In this document: positions 26,771 to 38,165 of the stretch, in pieces
How positions within the stretch are numbered: position 1 is the stretch's first letter
Layout of the letters: each line of letters begins with the position of its first letter
Assembly (NCBI RefSeq): GCF_003286085.1
Contig: NW_020825289.1
Coordinates: 17,112,001 to 17,176,000, forward strand
DNA from: Drosophila persimilis
Lineage: Eukaryota; Arthropoda; Insecta; Diptera; Drosophilidae
Length of the DNA stretch: 64,000 nt
Reading direction: 5' to 3'
Made by a program: the position numbers and the translations under genes
The notes under the pieces: generated by a model
Database searches by the model: none
What the model was told of the DNA's origin: nothing
What the model saw: the letters and a program-made list of their open reading frames with translations, nothing else

Positions 26771-28860
26771 TGAGCGGCATTGAGGAGGCATTTCCCAAAA
26801 ATTTCAAATCTAATTTGTCGGAGAACGGAAAGACAACAAACGGCATATTATTTATTACAAGCATTTTGAACAAACGGCACTTGCTCCACAGCTAGCGGCG
26901 GCTGGGGCTGTGGGCCACATTTCATTTGTATTCTTCTTCAGCCTTTTTGTCGTTTTCACAAGCACACAACTCACTCACACACACAACACTTGGCGGCACA
27001 CAGACGGCAAATTATTATGAAACAAAGCCAGAAGAGAATGTCCAAGAGGCAGCAAAGTGGCGGCCGAATGGAGTCCGTCCAATACTCAACAAATCAAAAA
27101 CCAAATGACAACGGCAAATAAAAAACGAAACGCGAACACACACAACACGACTGGACGGGGCCTTACATACGAAGTGGAAGACCACGGGACGGAGAACGAA
27201 CACGTCTAAGCCGTTTGCTGGTCGCCAGGTAACAAACTCGGCTAAAGCCGCTTCAGCCCCGAGCAAGCGATCGCGATCGCGAGAGAGACCCTACAAAGAG
27301 CGAAAAAGAGTCACGAAAGAGAGAAATTCGCTGTACGGTGCCTACAGTGCACTTCATTGCATGGAACTTGGTTAACTGGTAAACCAGTCAAAACTTTGGT
27401 AGTCGCAGCACACGTGACGCTACAGAGAGCTATTTAACAGTGGCCAGATGATATTTTTAACAAATATGTATAATCAAACAGATTCCAAGCACATTTAAAG
27501 AAAATATAACTACGTAGACGGGATAAATAATCATTTTATTCACTCACTGTGATAAACTGTGACTTCTGGGCATCTCTACCAGCCGAGCTTTTCTCTGCAA
27601 CAGCTTGCCAAAGAGAGTAAGAGGATTGGATCGAAGCTTTTCTCTCTCGGTGTGTCTCTGTCAGGCAGAATTGAGAGATAACAATCAGCCGGCTCGTTTG
27701 TCTCATGACGGAGATGAGAAATTGTGGGAGCATTTTTGCTACAAGCAATTATGCAATCTTGTCGCTGTGGTTGCCGTTTCTTTCGCTGCTGCAGCGGCCT
27801 ATTGTTGGCCAAACAAACATTTATGTAATTGTGTTTGCTATCAGCACGAATGGCAGATTCTCACCGATGTCAGCAAGTGCCCTGTGGGGAGAGGGAGAGG
27901 GGGTTGGGAAATATCAAATCAGTTCAAATCAGTTAAATGTAACACATGGATAAACGCTGGAACTTACGGTACTTGCTGTGCATCCACGGCACCTCCCTTG
28001 GAGGGGCTAGTGCAGAGCACCGTTCCCTTGGTGGTCATCTGGCGCACAGCTGGGACCAACACCTTTTAGGCCACCATCCCGTCGCCGCGTTGTACGAGCC
28101 CAATTTCACACTTGTTGGCTTTCGCGCGTGCTGGTGCATTATTCAAGAGGTGCTGCTTGTTCTTGTTAGTTTTCCAAACCAATGACCATCCCATCATTAG
28201 ACAAAAGGCTGGCCACAGGCTCTCCGCCGCGATGCAAGTGGTGGGGGCAGCAGATAATGCATGGAACGGTGGCAACGGTAAATCACGTGCAAATAAATGC
28301 ATCCAGCGAAGCGCACTAATTAAATTTGCTTATTTCATTTGGAGGGCCTGCTATTATTACTTTGTTGCAACATTTAGAGAGGAATAATTAGCTAAAATTT
28401 AATGGCAAGAATGCATGTTAATTCAATTACTTAATGGCAGTGTTTAACGCGATTAATAAAACGTGCCAAAATAAAAGATGAAAAAGGAATTCACGAAAAG
28501 AGAACCAGGGACCACACATCCACACATCTCAATGCGTACATCTGGTAGCTCCGCAAAACATTCAGATACAATAAAGAATGAGGAATAAAAGGAAACAAGA
28601 AAACAAAGTAACGGCTTCTTCTCTCACCCTTTTAAACCGCACATCTGGCAACGCCAGCCCGCACACAAACAAGCTCCAAAAGCACGAAGAGAGAATGAAA
28701 GGAACAAAATAAATGCGATCTCGTAACTGTTCTGTGCAACTCCATCTCGCTCCCACCCGGTGACTTTGTGCGCTGCTACACGGCTGTTCCGTATAACGGA
28801 TTTTATTCCTCACGAAAGGAATTTTAAAGAGAAAAATGAAAAACACTCTGGTGCTATTTT
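26771..28860 (-). promoter_or_regulatory. qsm 5' flank: probable 5' UTR and promoter zone
   Basis: Gene-free. On the minus strand it contains CT/GAGA-rich sequence at 27270-27330 that would suit a GAGA-type promoter. It also holds a perfect E-box CACGTG at 27411-27416 and a small palindrome ACTGGTAAACCAGT near 27376. The transcription start cannot be fixed from sequence. There may be further noncoding exons. Confidence 0.4.
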
Positions 28861-29990
28861 TAGACGAGGCAATCAAATTTAGAGGCAAGAAAAAGTGCAA
28901 TATTAATTAAAGAGAAATATTGAAACTGATTTTTGCCTATAAATGTTTTGCAGCTTATCACAGCACTTTCACTTTTGATTCTAACACAAGTGTGCGAAAT
29001 CACTTTGCAGATATTATCTATAGACGACACATTGAAATTTATAGGCACAAAAATGTACAACATTAATTTAAAAAAGTATAATATTGGACAAATTCATGCC
29101 CACAAATTTGTTGTCGTTATAAATCTTCACATTCATATGTACATATGTATTTATACATTTTTGTGAATTTACCGATGTTTTTGCTGAAAGCCTTGATTAT
29201 TTTGAGGACAGAGATCTGACAATATGTAGAAGAAAACAAACGTACTGTGAAATCACTAGCCTACAAATAATAAAGGATGAATTTTAGTTGATGATCTCAG
29301 AACTTTCAGTTATAAATCGAATCAGTAGGAATGTACAAACATTTTCAGGCCGAAGACTGCCAATATGTTAACAAATTACATATGTATATATGTATGTATA
29401 TAAATACGTATTGTGCAAACTCCGTCCAGAAAATAGATGGGCAGAAATTTTAATTGTTCCGCACTACACATACATACATACATGTGTGGTATGTTTTATT
29501 TTTTGAAGACCAGACAGTTCACATTTGTAGTCTGAGAAGTGTGCAATATTTTTTAAACTATGTATGTATATACTGCACAGAACTTAGACGAACAAATGTT
29601 GGTGTACAAATGCACAGCGCATACTCCGCACACTATGGATGTATTTTTGTGTTTATAATTCATGAAAAATGTGAAGATTCTTTGAATAATTGTACATACT
29701 TTGCTGTTGCCGGCGTTGCTATTGTTTTTTGGACCGGGGCTAGTGCAATACGTTATGAATTCGTATTTGCAAGAACCACGGCCTACAAATCAAAGCAGCT
29801 CGATGCACCCTTCCGCTTGTACACTAATCACGATCAATAATTTCAGATTAAGTTGTTGAACCCAGCAGTAGGCACTTTCAGGCCAGTGGGTGTGCAATAC
29901 TGTTCAAATACAACACAGTATTGCCCATCCCCCAGCTTGAAGGTATCCACCGAACACGAATACACTACACTAATTTTCAGTTTTACTGCA
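28860..29990. repeat. Diverged tandem AT-rich repeat cluster
   Basis: The segment from 28862 (AGACGAGGCAATCAAATTTA) is repeated in diverged form from 29022 (AGACGACACATTGAAATTTA), a spacing of 160 bp. Both continue with AGAGGCA/ATAGGCA, AATATTAATT/AACATTAATT and TTTTTGCCTATAA/TTCATGCCCACAA. Weaker copies of sub-motifs such as GTGTGCAATAnT and GACTGCCAATATG recur to about 29.9 kb. A perfect 10-bp inverted repeat GCAATACTGT/ACAGTATTGC lies at 29894-29924. No coding potential. Confidence 0.55.
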
Positions 29991-32373
29991 CGCACTCGCG
30001 AACTACCGAAAACAGAATCTAGATCGGCCAACGATCTCAAAGAAATAGAAGAAACGCACAAAGAGAAACAACAAAACATTCCACATCTCTCCTCCTTTGA
30101 CCCTCATTCGCACATTTGACTGTATCGCCAGGGGCAAAGGGAAGACAAAAATTACACAGGAAGGCAAGCGGTGCGAGAACGAGACAACCATAGGCACCCT
30201 GGCGCCACTACGGCGCTGAAACGGAGCTTTGAAGATCGAAGGGAACGAAAGGCCCGAGTGTTTTCAGAAATTACGGTGGGGAGGGGGAACGACTTCCCAA
30301 AAGTCGTTGACGTTTAAATACTTTTGTGTATGTAACGCGCACATTTGGCGATGCTCATTTTGGATAAATATGATGGCCAAATTATACACATTTGCAACAA
30401 TACTCAAACTGCGTTCAATTTGACCTCACAATTCTTCTAAAATCCATAAAACCATATATGTACATTATCATAGTTAATTATTAAACTAGCTTATTGATGT
30501 CTCAGCTGAATTGTACATTTAGATTATAGATAAATAAATGTACAAACTGCTGGTTAATCTGAAAAGCCGTATCCTGTAATAACTAAACGTGAAAATTCGA
30601 GAAAATGAAAACATGAAACGAGCGTTTGGGAACCGATTACATTTGAATTTAACCGAATGTACAAAATGCATACATACATAGTTTAAGCGACGCGACGCGA
30701 CGCGAGAAAGAGACAGGGAGAACGACGGACGTTGCAAAATGCTTCGAACGAAGCAAGAATTTCTTTGAAAATGGCGGAATCACACGTTTGCGTATGTATG
30801 TATACCCGACGCGCTGGCAGGTTTGGTGAAATGTTAAAATCGAAACCGTAATGTTCAAATGTAAATTTTTGTACTAAACGAGTAGGAAACAACACGATTA
30901 TCTGAAAAATTTAAGTCTGCAATTAAAAAATACATGTATGTATAACAGACGCCCTGCGCAGGCGCAGGTCTATGCTCGGTTCCATTTTCAAATCAAGTCA
31001 TATACTATTTGTGGAAACATTCAAACTTTATCCAATCCGAACAGCATTTTTACGAAAATTCTACTGGGACGGCAACGGCGAGAAAAAAAATCACTTTTGT
31101 ACGAATGCATGTGTGACTGTCGCGTTTTAAAGCTCGATGTCAAATTTGGTTCAATGTGAAAATCAAATCAAGCTTTATTAATACAAATACACAAATAAAG
31201 AACCCAATTTGATTTTACAATTTCGCCACAAATGTGAAAAAGCCTTCAAACATGCGGCTGAATTCTTATACAAAATGGCGCGGCGGCATCACGCACATAA
31301 ATACATACATACATATGCATGCATGTATGGTTCTGAAAAGTCGGCGAAAATTGCCAATATCCAAGTTTTCAAGCGTCGATCTGGATTGGTCGTTTTTATA
31401 AAATATTTAAAATGCTCACCCCAGATTGCTGTCTGCAAAATTGTTGCGTTTAAACTGCAAAAGAGCAAATCCACGCCGCGGATGAAATTAAATGATGAAA
31501 AAAAAATGGCGCTCTAGTAGACGACGCGGTGATGCCGCCGCACACGCGCACAGGCAAATACACAATTTTCCGCAAACTTTAAATGGGTGGAAAGACCTTT
31601 CGTACAGTTAAAAGATAACTCTCAGCTCTCATACACTATTTGCCGAATCAACCGATAAAAATTATGTTGCACAAAACGCTGCGCATGTGCTGTGCAAAAA
31701 ATTTTTATTTCACTTTTTATTTCTTATTGCTCAGGAAGCTCATCTCCTCACTTACTCACTGCTGGAAATCGAAAAGAACGAAACCTCCCATGCCACTGAA
31801 TTTATAGGGTTCTGCTTCTGCTAGCGCAGCGACATCGAATGACAGTTCGAAAAATAGGTAGCACTTTTAAATCTCACAAGTATTAGTGACCCGGCCCCGC
31901 CGAAAAAAAAATACGCCAGGAATACGAAAATATATCATGTGGGTGGATGGATTCTGATCAATGATCGACTCTGAAACATTTATTTCCTTGCTATTTAAGC
32001 CCAAATGCGGCAAAGAAACACTCACTAACAAAGTTGTTCGTAAAAAATTGGCAGCACTTGAAATTCTCGTAAGTGTGCGGCTATACATATATGTATAAGC
32101 GTTCGAATTAAGCGACAATTGCCGCGTAAAAATCACACACTAACACGTCTGGCCTTGTATAGGTGTGTATTAATGAGCTCATCCCGATTTTCCGGATGAC
32201 CATCACTCCCCCGGCTAGAATCGATGGCTGTTTCAAGTGCAGACCAATATCAAAGCTCTTTCCATTTTGCATTCCATTTAGTAGCGCCGGCCAATCAGGC
32301 ACATTAACACGGAAACAATGTCGTGTAAATTACAGAGTCAAAATCTACTGTAGCACATGCTGCATCGAACCAC
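29991..32373. other. Intergenic region, no gene recognised
   Basis: AT-rich sequence with several short CATA runs (for example near 29470, 30670 and 31306). Open frames are at most ~100 codons and lack recognisable domains. Confidence 0.5.
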
Positions 32374-32384
32374 AACCAGAACAT
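32374..32384. repeat. Target-site duplication, left copy
   Basis: AACCAGAACAT, identical to 33289-33299. Confidence 0.9.
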
Positions 32385-33288
32385 GGTTAGGTTAGGTTAG
32401 GTTGAGGCGGCTTCCGGGCTCGCTCGGAGCCCGTCTCACTTAGGCCGGCTTCGACCCGTTGTGATACCGCATAGGATCATTCCTTCCTGCGTTGTGAGAC
32501 TTACTGTCAGCAATTTTCCCATCCAGATGGTCTCACAAAGTTCGCTATTTTTCTGGGACATACTTTGGACATCTCTGAGATGTCGTGTAGAAAGGCTGAG
32601 CCCAGGTGCTGTAGCCTTCTTCTACTGAGAGCTGGGCAGGAGCAGAACAGATGTTAAACTGTCTCCTCCTCTTCCTCGTCTCTACAGCTGCGACAAAAAT
32701 CGTTGTGTGGGGCCCCCAGCCTGTTAGCGTGGGTGCCTATTAGCCAGTGTCCCGTGAGGGAACGTATGACTACGCTGCACCTTTTCCTGCTTAGCTTGAG
32801 GAGCTCGGAGGTGCGCTTCATGTCCATGGTCGGCCATGTTTGCCGAGTTGTGCGACATCGTGGCACTATTTGCCACATATCGTTTGTTAGTCGCTTGTAT
32901 TGCTCTTTTATAATGAGCTTACATGTGGCCATTGGCATACAGATATCCTCCTTGTCTTGGAGAAAGGGGATTGTAGTGCCAGATCTGGCCAGCTCGTCCG
33001 CTATACAGTTGCCCTCGATGTCCCGGTGGCCGGGGACCCAAATCAGGCTAATAGCAAATTGCTGAGCCATCTCGTGCAGAGATTTCTGAGTTCGAGGAAA
33101 TCGCACTTAGCGATTTCATCGCAGCCTGGCTATCGCTATAAATGTTTAGCTTGGTTGCCGTAACGGCAACCGCTTGTAGGCAGTCTAGAGCCTCCCTGAT
33201 TGCTATGACTTCCGCTTGAAAGACACTGCAATGATCTGGGAGCCTGAAGGAATGCCTTATGTTTAGCTGTTCAGAGTAGAACCATGAG
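32385..33288 (-). mobile_element. 5'-truncated RNase-H-bearing LINE (I/LOA/R1-like group), with 11-bp TSD
   Basis: The element reads on the minus strand. It keeps the end of ORF2: an RNase H core (VFQAEVIAIREALDCL, YSDSQAAMKSL, VPGHRDIEGNCIADELARS) and the C-terminal tail ending in the CRSCRDEEEEET and CSCPAL cysteine cluster. The 3' UTR ends in an (AACCT)n tail, seen on the plus strand as GGTTAGGTTAGGTTAGGTT at 32385-32403. The identical 11-mer AACCAGAACAT abuts both ends (32374-32384 and 33289-33299), so the limits are exact. The ORF has at least one frameshift near 33.1 kb and one in-frame TAA before the final CSCPAL block; coding ends near 32507. Drosophila LOA-group elements (Bilbo, LOA) are the closest idea from memory. 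Confidence 0.88.
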
Positions 33289-33299
33289 AACCAGAACAT
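33289..33299. repeat. Target-site duplication, right copy
   Basis: AACCAGAACAT at the 5' end of the LINE, 57 bp downstream of the Nnf1a stop codon. Confidence 0.9.
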
Positions 33300-33355
33300 A
33301 AAGAACATCAAACATTATATGTATGTTATAGTTATATTAACAAAACAATATCTTA

Positions 33356-34187
33356 TTATAGTGGATCGAAGCCTCGTGGCAAAAACGAATCATTGATCGA
33401 CTGCTCGAGTTGCAATAGGTTCGGCTCCATTTCCGTGTACTGGGCTATCTTCTGATTCATCGAGACGTTCGCTTTAACGCGTTCGTTCTGAATGTTTTGT
33501 AAGCGCTCTCGGTTAACTTTGCTTTTGGCCACAGCAACCTGCAGTGAAATATTTACGAATTAATAGTCGCGTCTAGTGGCGATTGGGCAAAAGACAAACC
33601 TCAAGGGCCTTTTCCTGTGCTGCCAGTTCCCTCTCCATCACGCGGATACTGGAATCCAAGAGGCGCATGCGCACCGGACGCGTGTATTCTTCCGGGGACA
33701 GACAATTGACGTTCCTAAAAAAAAGGCAGACAGCAATTTAGGGCGTGCATGGCGACAAGTGTAGGCGAAGGACAGACCAGTTGTGGCCCTCGTATGGGGC
33801 GAACTTCTCCTTGAGCATTTCCAGTACAACCAATTTGTTTTCGGCATCGTTGCTGTCAAAGAAGTGCTGGTTCAACTTGCTCAATATGGCGGTCATTTTG
33901 TGGCGCATGGCAGCCACCAATTCATCGGTGGCCAAGTATGTGTCCCCGTGCTCTGCGTGAATGGCAGCAAAGGGAGCCAGATCCTCGGCACTGCATGGGG
34001 ACAAATATATTCCATTAATAACAAAAAAAGTAATACGAGTTGACGAAATCTGCACATGCCTGAGATCGGCAAAAACTTTAGAAATAGCTTCCTGGTAGGC
34101 CCGTTTCACCTCGGGCACAATTTGGCTGTGCCGATTGTAGGCAGCCTGTATGTCCTCGGGGTCTGGTTCGGCATTCTTTTCAGACAT
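33356..34187 (-). CDS. Nnf1a: Kinetochore protein Nnf1 (MIS12 complex, PMF1 family)
   Basis: Four exons are 34060-34187, 33778-33990, 33600-33714 and 33356-33538, giving 212 residues with all phases consistent. The first intron needs a GC donor (AG|GCATGT); it is 69 nt and free of stops, so an unspliced form would also be open. The protein is helical throughout. The C-terminal half forms a coiled coil (VMERELAAQEKALEVAVAKS, VNRERLQNIQNERVKA) and ends in PRGFDPL. The layout of N-terminal helix, middle KFAPYEGHNW block and C-terminal coiled coil fits PMF1/Nnf1. Neighbourhood with qsm and bl agrees with Nnf1a of D. melanogaster. The Nnf1 subunit anchors the outer kinetochore to centromeric chromatin. 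Identification relies partly on synteny from memory. Confidence 0.68.
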
Positions 34188-34680
34188 TTTACCTTATTTA
34201 CAAACAAAATGCGATTTAATTCAAAAAATGCACTTCGGTAGCGTATATAGGTGTGACCAGTTTTGGGGAAGCCATAACGCGTCTTACAAATACTACAAAA
34301 TACTGAAGACAACAAAATATCGCTTACCGGTACTATCTAAGAAAGTTCCAAGGTGTGTAACCTAGAGGGGGTGTATCGGTATATAAAGATATATTTAAGA
34401 AATGTTAAATTAAATTTTATTTTGAAGTGCGTAAATGGTAAATAGGGTGTTGTGTTGGAAATAGGTCATACAAATGTCCATACTCAGATTTAAAACACAA
34501 GTATCATATGGATGTTATAGAACTGTGAATACGTTTGTCTTCCAAGGCTTAGTAGGTATCAGGATCGACATAAATATATACAAGATACTAAAGAGGTACT
34601 TGAATATGTTTAAAGAATATCAATTTGAGAAAAGGTCTTAATAAATTACGTTTGATCTTCATATAAAATTAGCGAAATAG
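34188..34680. other. Nnf1a upstream region
   Basis: AT-rich, no recognisable gene. The Nnf1a promoter must lie in its left part; no TATA or DRE was identified with confidence. Confidence 0.4.
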
Positions 34681-34910
34681 GGTGTACAAAGGCTATACAC
34701 GCATCACGTCTTCAAATACCAGCAACATTGCGACTCTTTTTTTTGTTGAACTTTTTTCGTTTAACCCTTTTTTTACAATAAATAAAATAAAAGCAAGGAT
34801 AAAAAACTATCCAATCTTGTAGAAAATTGATTCATTAATCGTATAAAATTATGTGGGCATGGCTAAATGTTCTATGTAGCTTATTCGTCGGAATAAAGAA
34901 TTGAGCAATT
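34681..34910 (+). repeat. Interspersed repeat copy left of the LRP-like relic
   Basis: It starts with AGGGTGTACAAAGGC and includes CCAATCTTGTAGAAAATTGA and TATGTGGGCATGGCTAA. It shares order and spacing with 37450-37660, on the same strand. An unclassified non-coding repeat. Confidence 0.65.
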
Positions 34911-36597
34911 GGAATGATACTCGTTTGTTTATGCTACTGTTGTGTGAACATAAGTGCCTTGTGCGTCTGCCTACAGTGGCTTCAAATGACAGTAAGTCCT
35001 GATGTCACAGGGCACTCCCAAAAACAGCCGCTGTTCCACGGCTATTCCGTGCTTTCCACCTTCTTCGCATTTACAGTTAAAGTCGAGCCACAGAGTCTGC
35101 AGCGATGCCGAAACGACCAGCGGCGCCCTTTGGCGCAGTTGTGGCCCACTACTCCCTGCCTCAGCCACCAGAAGACGAATTTCATAGGAAAACAATTGAA
35201 AAAGGAGGAAAAAGAACAGACCCTGGACGGCATCTGGACACCGGGTTCTTCAGGATTCTGGCGTCTGGTGCGATGGAAAGACGTGGGGAATGGGGCATGT
35301 TCTCGCGTCGGTCCGATGCGGAGGCTCATCTCATCGAGATCACCCGCGTGGATGGCAGCCGTCGTGCTTGTGGAAGGGGGGTGGAGAAGCCGCGTTCCCT
35401 CGTCCTCGAGACGCGTCGCGGGTGCATGTACTTGAACAGAGTCGCCTCGGACTCCATAAGCCGCGCCACGATGGACGAATCCGAGCTGCAACCATAACCG
35501 GGAGCTCATATTCCTCTACTGGATGGCTAGGACTACTGGAGCGACTGGAGCACCGGGGACTTTGATCAAGACTGGCCAGAGCCGCAGCCTCGCTAAGGAC
35601 GTGGCCTGCATCCCTCCCAGCTACGACAGACTGCCCGAATTAGCTGCTGCCGGTGTCCGGCAAGATTATCCGTGCCCAGGTGGAGCTCTCTCTCCCTATT
35701 CAGCTGTGTTCTAAAACGTTGCCTCTTATAGCTTCCTGGGCGAACTCGCCGAAGCCTCGAAGCGTCTGCTCTTCTGGACAGATATCAGCAGCCATCAGGC
35801 CATCATTCGGGCCCGAGTCGATGGCAATGAGCATGTGGACCTGGAAGAAGTCACGACTCTGGCCTTAGACCAACAGTCCGATATCCCATGCGTATCGATG
35901 TTAGTAAGCAACCAATATTTGGACACCTTTGGACCTTTGTAATCTCCTGTTCCCCCTTTACAGAAAAATCCGTGCTTCCATGCACATCTCGCAGGTCTCT
36001 GCCTTCGGGAGATTTGTGTCGGACGATAAGACCGGACTGGAGAGGAGCGCAATCACACCTGTCTGCACAGTCGCACAAAGTGTTTCCACATCTGCATGGC
36101 CAGCGGGGTATGACACGCAGTATTCACGACGTATGCTCGTGCCAGATTCTGATGCTCTGATGCTACTGGAGGGCAAGGAGAACTACGGCGTCTATCCGGA
36201 CAGATAATTTTAAGTGGCGGGAGTAGTGACATAAAGAACGACTGTATATCCGCCTTCTGGCGCTGTGACGAAAGGACTGCCCGGCGGATCAGTTCAGCTG
36301 ACAGTCAACCGAGGGCAGAGACAAGACTCTGATCTGCGATGGTACCACCAGTGACAACTGTGACAATGTCCACGATGAGGCCGACTGCTGCAAGCGACCT
36401 GAGAGTTTCAGTGTCCCATCAACCAGGTGAGTGGAAAGACACGATATCTGCCCAAATTCTTAAACTAACAATATTCTACTCCACCTTCCCACAGCTTTGC
36501 ATCGGCCGCCCTGCTCTGCGATGGCCGTGCCTCGGATATTTTCGCGCACCGAACCAAAAATCGAGCTTTAATGGCTCCATCGAAGAAATTAATTAAC
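34911..36597 (+). pseudogene. Decayed copy of an LRP5/6 (arrow)-like receptor gene, introns retained
   Basis: Broken frames carry LDL-receptor-family blocks in the order of an LRP5/6 ectodomain. There is a YWTD-type repeat ([11 protein letters not shown], then [15 protein letters not shown] and ISRATMDES, 35330-35490), and a second (LLFWTDISSHQAIIRARVDG, 35767-35826). Next come an EGF-like remnant ending MLVPDSDAL (36072-36160) and LDL-A remnants (NDCISAFWRCD at 36238; LICDGTT and NVHDEADCC at 36330-36395; ALLCDGRASD at 36508). Intron-like gaps persist: GTTAGT...TTTACAG near 35900-35963 and GTGAGT...CCACAG near 36427-36494. Stops (for example at 35496, 35530 and 35590) and frame changes are frequent. 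Retained introns argue for a DNA-level duplication, not a retrocopy. Arrow is the best parent guess; another LRP is possible. Confidence 0.7.
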
Positions 36598-37095
36598 TAG
36601 ACTTAAGACCGCTAGACCGCTTAGAAATTAAAGACTTTAAAAATGCAATAGAGAACCTGCCGGCTATGCCATATGAGGTGCAACGCGACCAAGCTGCGGA
36701 TGAAGATGGAGCGAAAGACTATGGATGAGTATGCCAGGCTACTACTACCACAATGCCTTCTACAAGGACCCAAGGTCCGAAGGCGACACCAGTTTAAGGT
36801 ATGACACATTTTTGGCTAATTCTCGACCATTGACAGATTGGGAAAGTTATTTTCTCCGGTAACCTTCTACGCCTTTGCAAAGTACGCGGACAAGGAAACA
36901 AAACCGAAACAAATAAGCACGGAAGAAGTCAAGCCTTCTACATATATTCCCTGAGGCAAATCCTGCTTTTATGGCGAAGTTGCTAGCATCTGGCTATCCC
37001 GTTACTCCACCAACTACTCCACCAGCCACTGCTCCTGCGGCAGCCTCTCCATCACCATCCAAAATAATCTCGAAAAGAGCAAAGCGTGGTAAGTT
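36598..37095 (+). pseudogene. Unidentified broken coding-like fragments
   Basis: Short open pieces resemble exons in codon use but I do not recognise them: PGYYYHNAFYKDPRSEG (36730-36780), FSPVTFYAFAKYADKE (36850-36897) and FPEANPAFMAKLLASGYPV (36947-37003) running into a Pro/Ala/Ser-rich stretch. The last ends at a perfect donor-like GTGGTAAGT near 37088. They change frame between pieces. They may be more of the same duplicated segment or a second relic. Confidence 0.35.
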
Positions 37096-37119
37096 TTAGT
37101 TTTAGATTCTAAAGTTAGT

Positions 37120-37660
37120 TCGTACTTGTATACGATTTAAAAAGGCCAGTAAATTAAACTTTTAAACCGTGTTTTAGTGAAAATAAAATACATAAAAGTA
37201 ATTAAAAGTAGTTAATATTGTAGAAAATGTATTCGTCAATGGGATAAAATTAAGTGGGCAGGACTGTAATATTATAATATTCAATACAATATGTTGCTAA
37301 TACCCTGGGAAATGGATGTTATAGAATTGAGAAAAGCTTTTTCATCCCAGGCTCCAAAGAAGACTTTTTCTTGTTATTCTGGATTTTTATCGAATAACTA
37401 TTATTATAATTGTTATTCTTGATTTTTATTGAATAACTATTATTGGGGTATTATTAGGGTATACAAAGGCCTAGACTAGGGCTTACACGCAACATAGCGA
37501 CTGTTTTTTTTTTTTGAACTATTTACAATAAATACAATAAAAAAAAGGATTAAAATTTATCCAATCTTGTAGAAAATTTATTCATCAATGGGATACAATT
37601 ATGTGGGCATGGCTAACTGTTCTATGTAGCCTTATTATATTTGACGGAACATCAAAATTA
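37120..37660 (+). repeat. Interspersed repeat copies right of the LRP-like relic
   Basis: Two partial copies of the element seen at 34681-34910. The core GTAGAAAAT...ATTC.TCAATGGGATA occurs at 37220-37250 and again at 37569-37597, the second followed by TATGTGGGCATGGCTAACTG. The second copy starts with AGGGTATACAAAGGCCTAG at 37456. Confidence 0.65.
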
Positions 37661-38165
37661 AGCAATAGGTTTCAATGCTTGCCGGAGAACTATTAACCTA
37701 TTATTAGCCAAGGGGGTAATCATTTTAGCGCAGTTCATATGAAAGATTCGTGGGGTTTGGCAAGTTAAAGGGAAGGATAGGATGGATCTATAAGAATGTA
37801 CAATTGTTAATATTTTCCGCCATTTACCTTGAGTAGTTGAACTATTTAAATATAGGGGGCTTAAGTGGGCTAAGCTCGGGTTTCCATCATACGAGTCGCT
37901 ATATTGTTGTTGAGCAACAAAAATTAAGGCAAAAACAATCAAGGGCCAAGTATTTAATGTGCCGGTCAAGTAGAAAATAGATTCATTAATCGGTTAAAAC
38001 TATGTGGGCAGGCCTGAAAGTTCTTAATAGCTAGTAATATTCGACGGAATATCAAAAACGAGGAATATGTATAATATAACTTTAATTCGTCAGTCTTTTT
38101 AGGGTATATTTTGAAAATGAGAAGTTGTATTTTGGTATATTTCCGAGTGTCAGACCGTATATTTT
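37630..38165 (+). repeat. Interspersed repeat, inverted partner of 6413-6850
   Basis: Same family as the repeat beside Prosalpha1, opposite orientation. It overlaps a further partial copy of the GTAGAAAAT...TATGTGGGCA element at 37970-38010. It ends with TATATTTCCGAGTGTCAGAC just before the bl promoter. Confidence 0.65.

Noticed and set aside
32385-32403. GGTTAG repeats as telomere-like sequence
   Set aside because: They are the 3' tail of the minus-strand LINE, bounded by its target-site duplication; Drosophila telomeres lack such repeats.
32703-33065. Plus-strand open frame at the LINE
   Set aside because: Antisense shadow of the RNase H coding strand.
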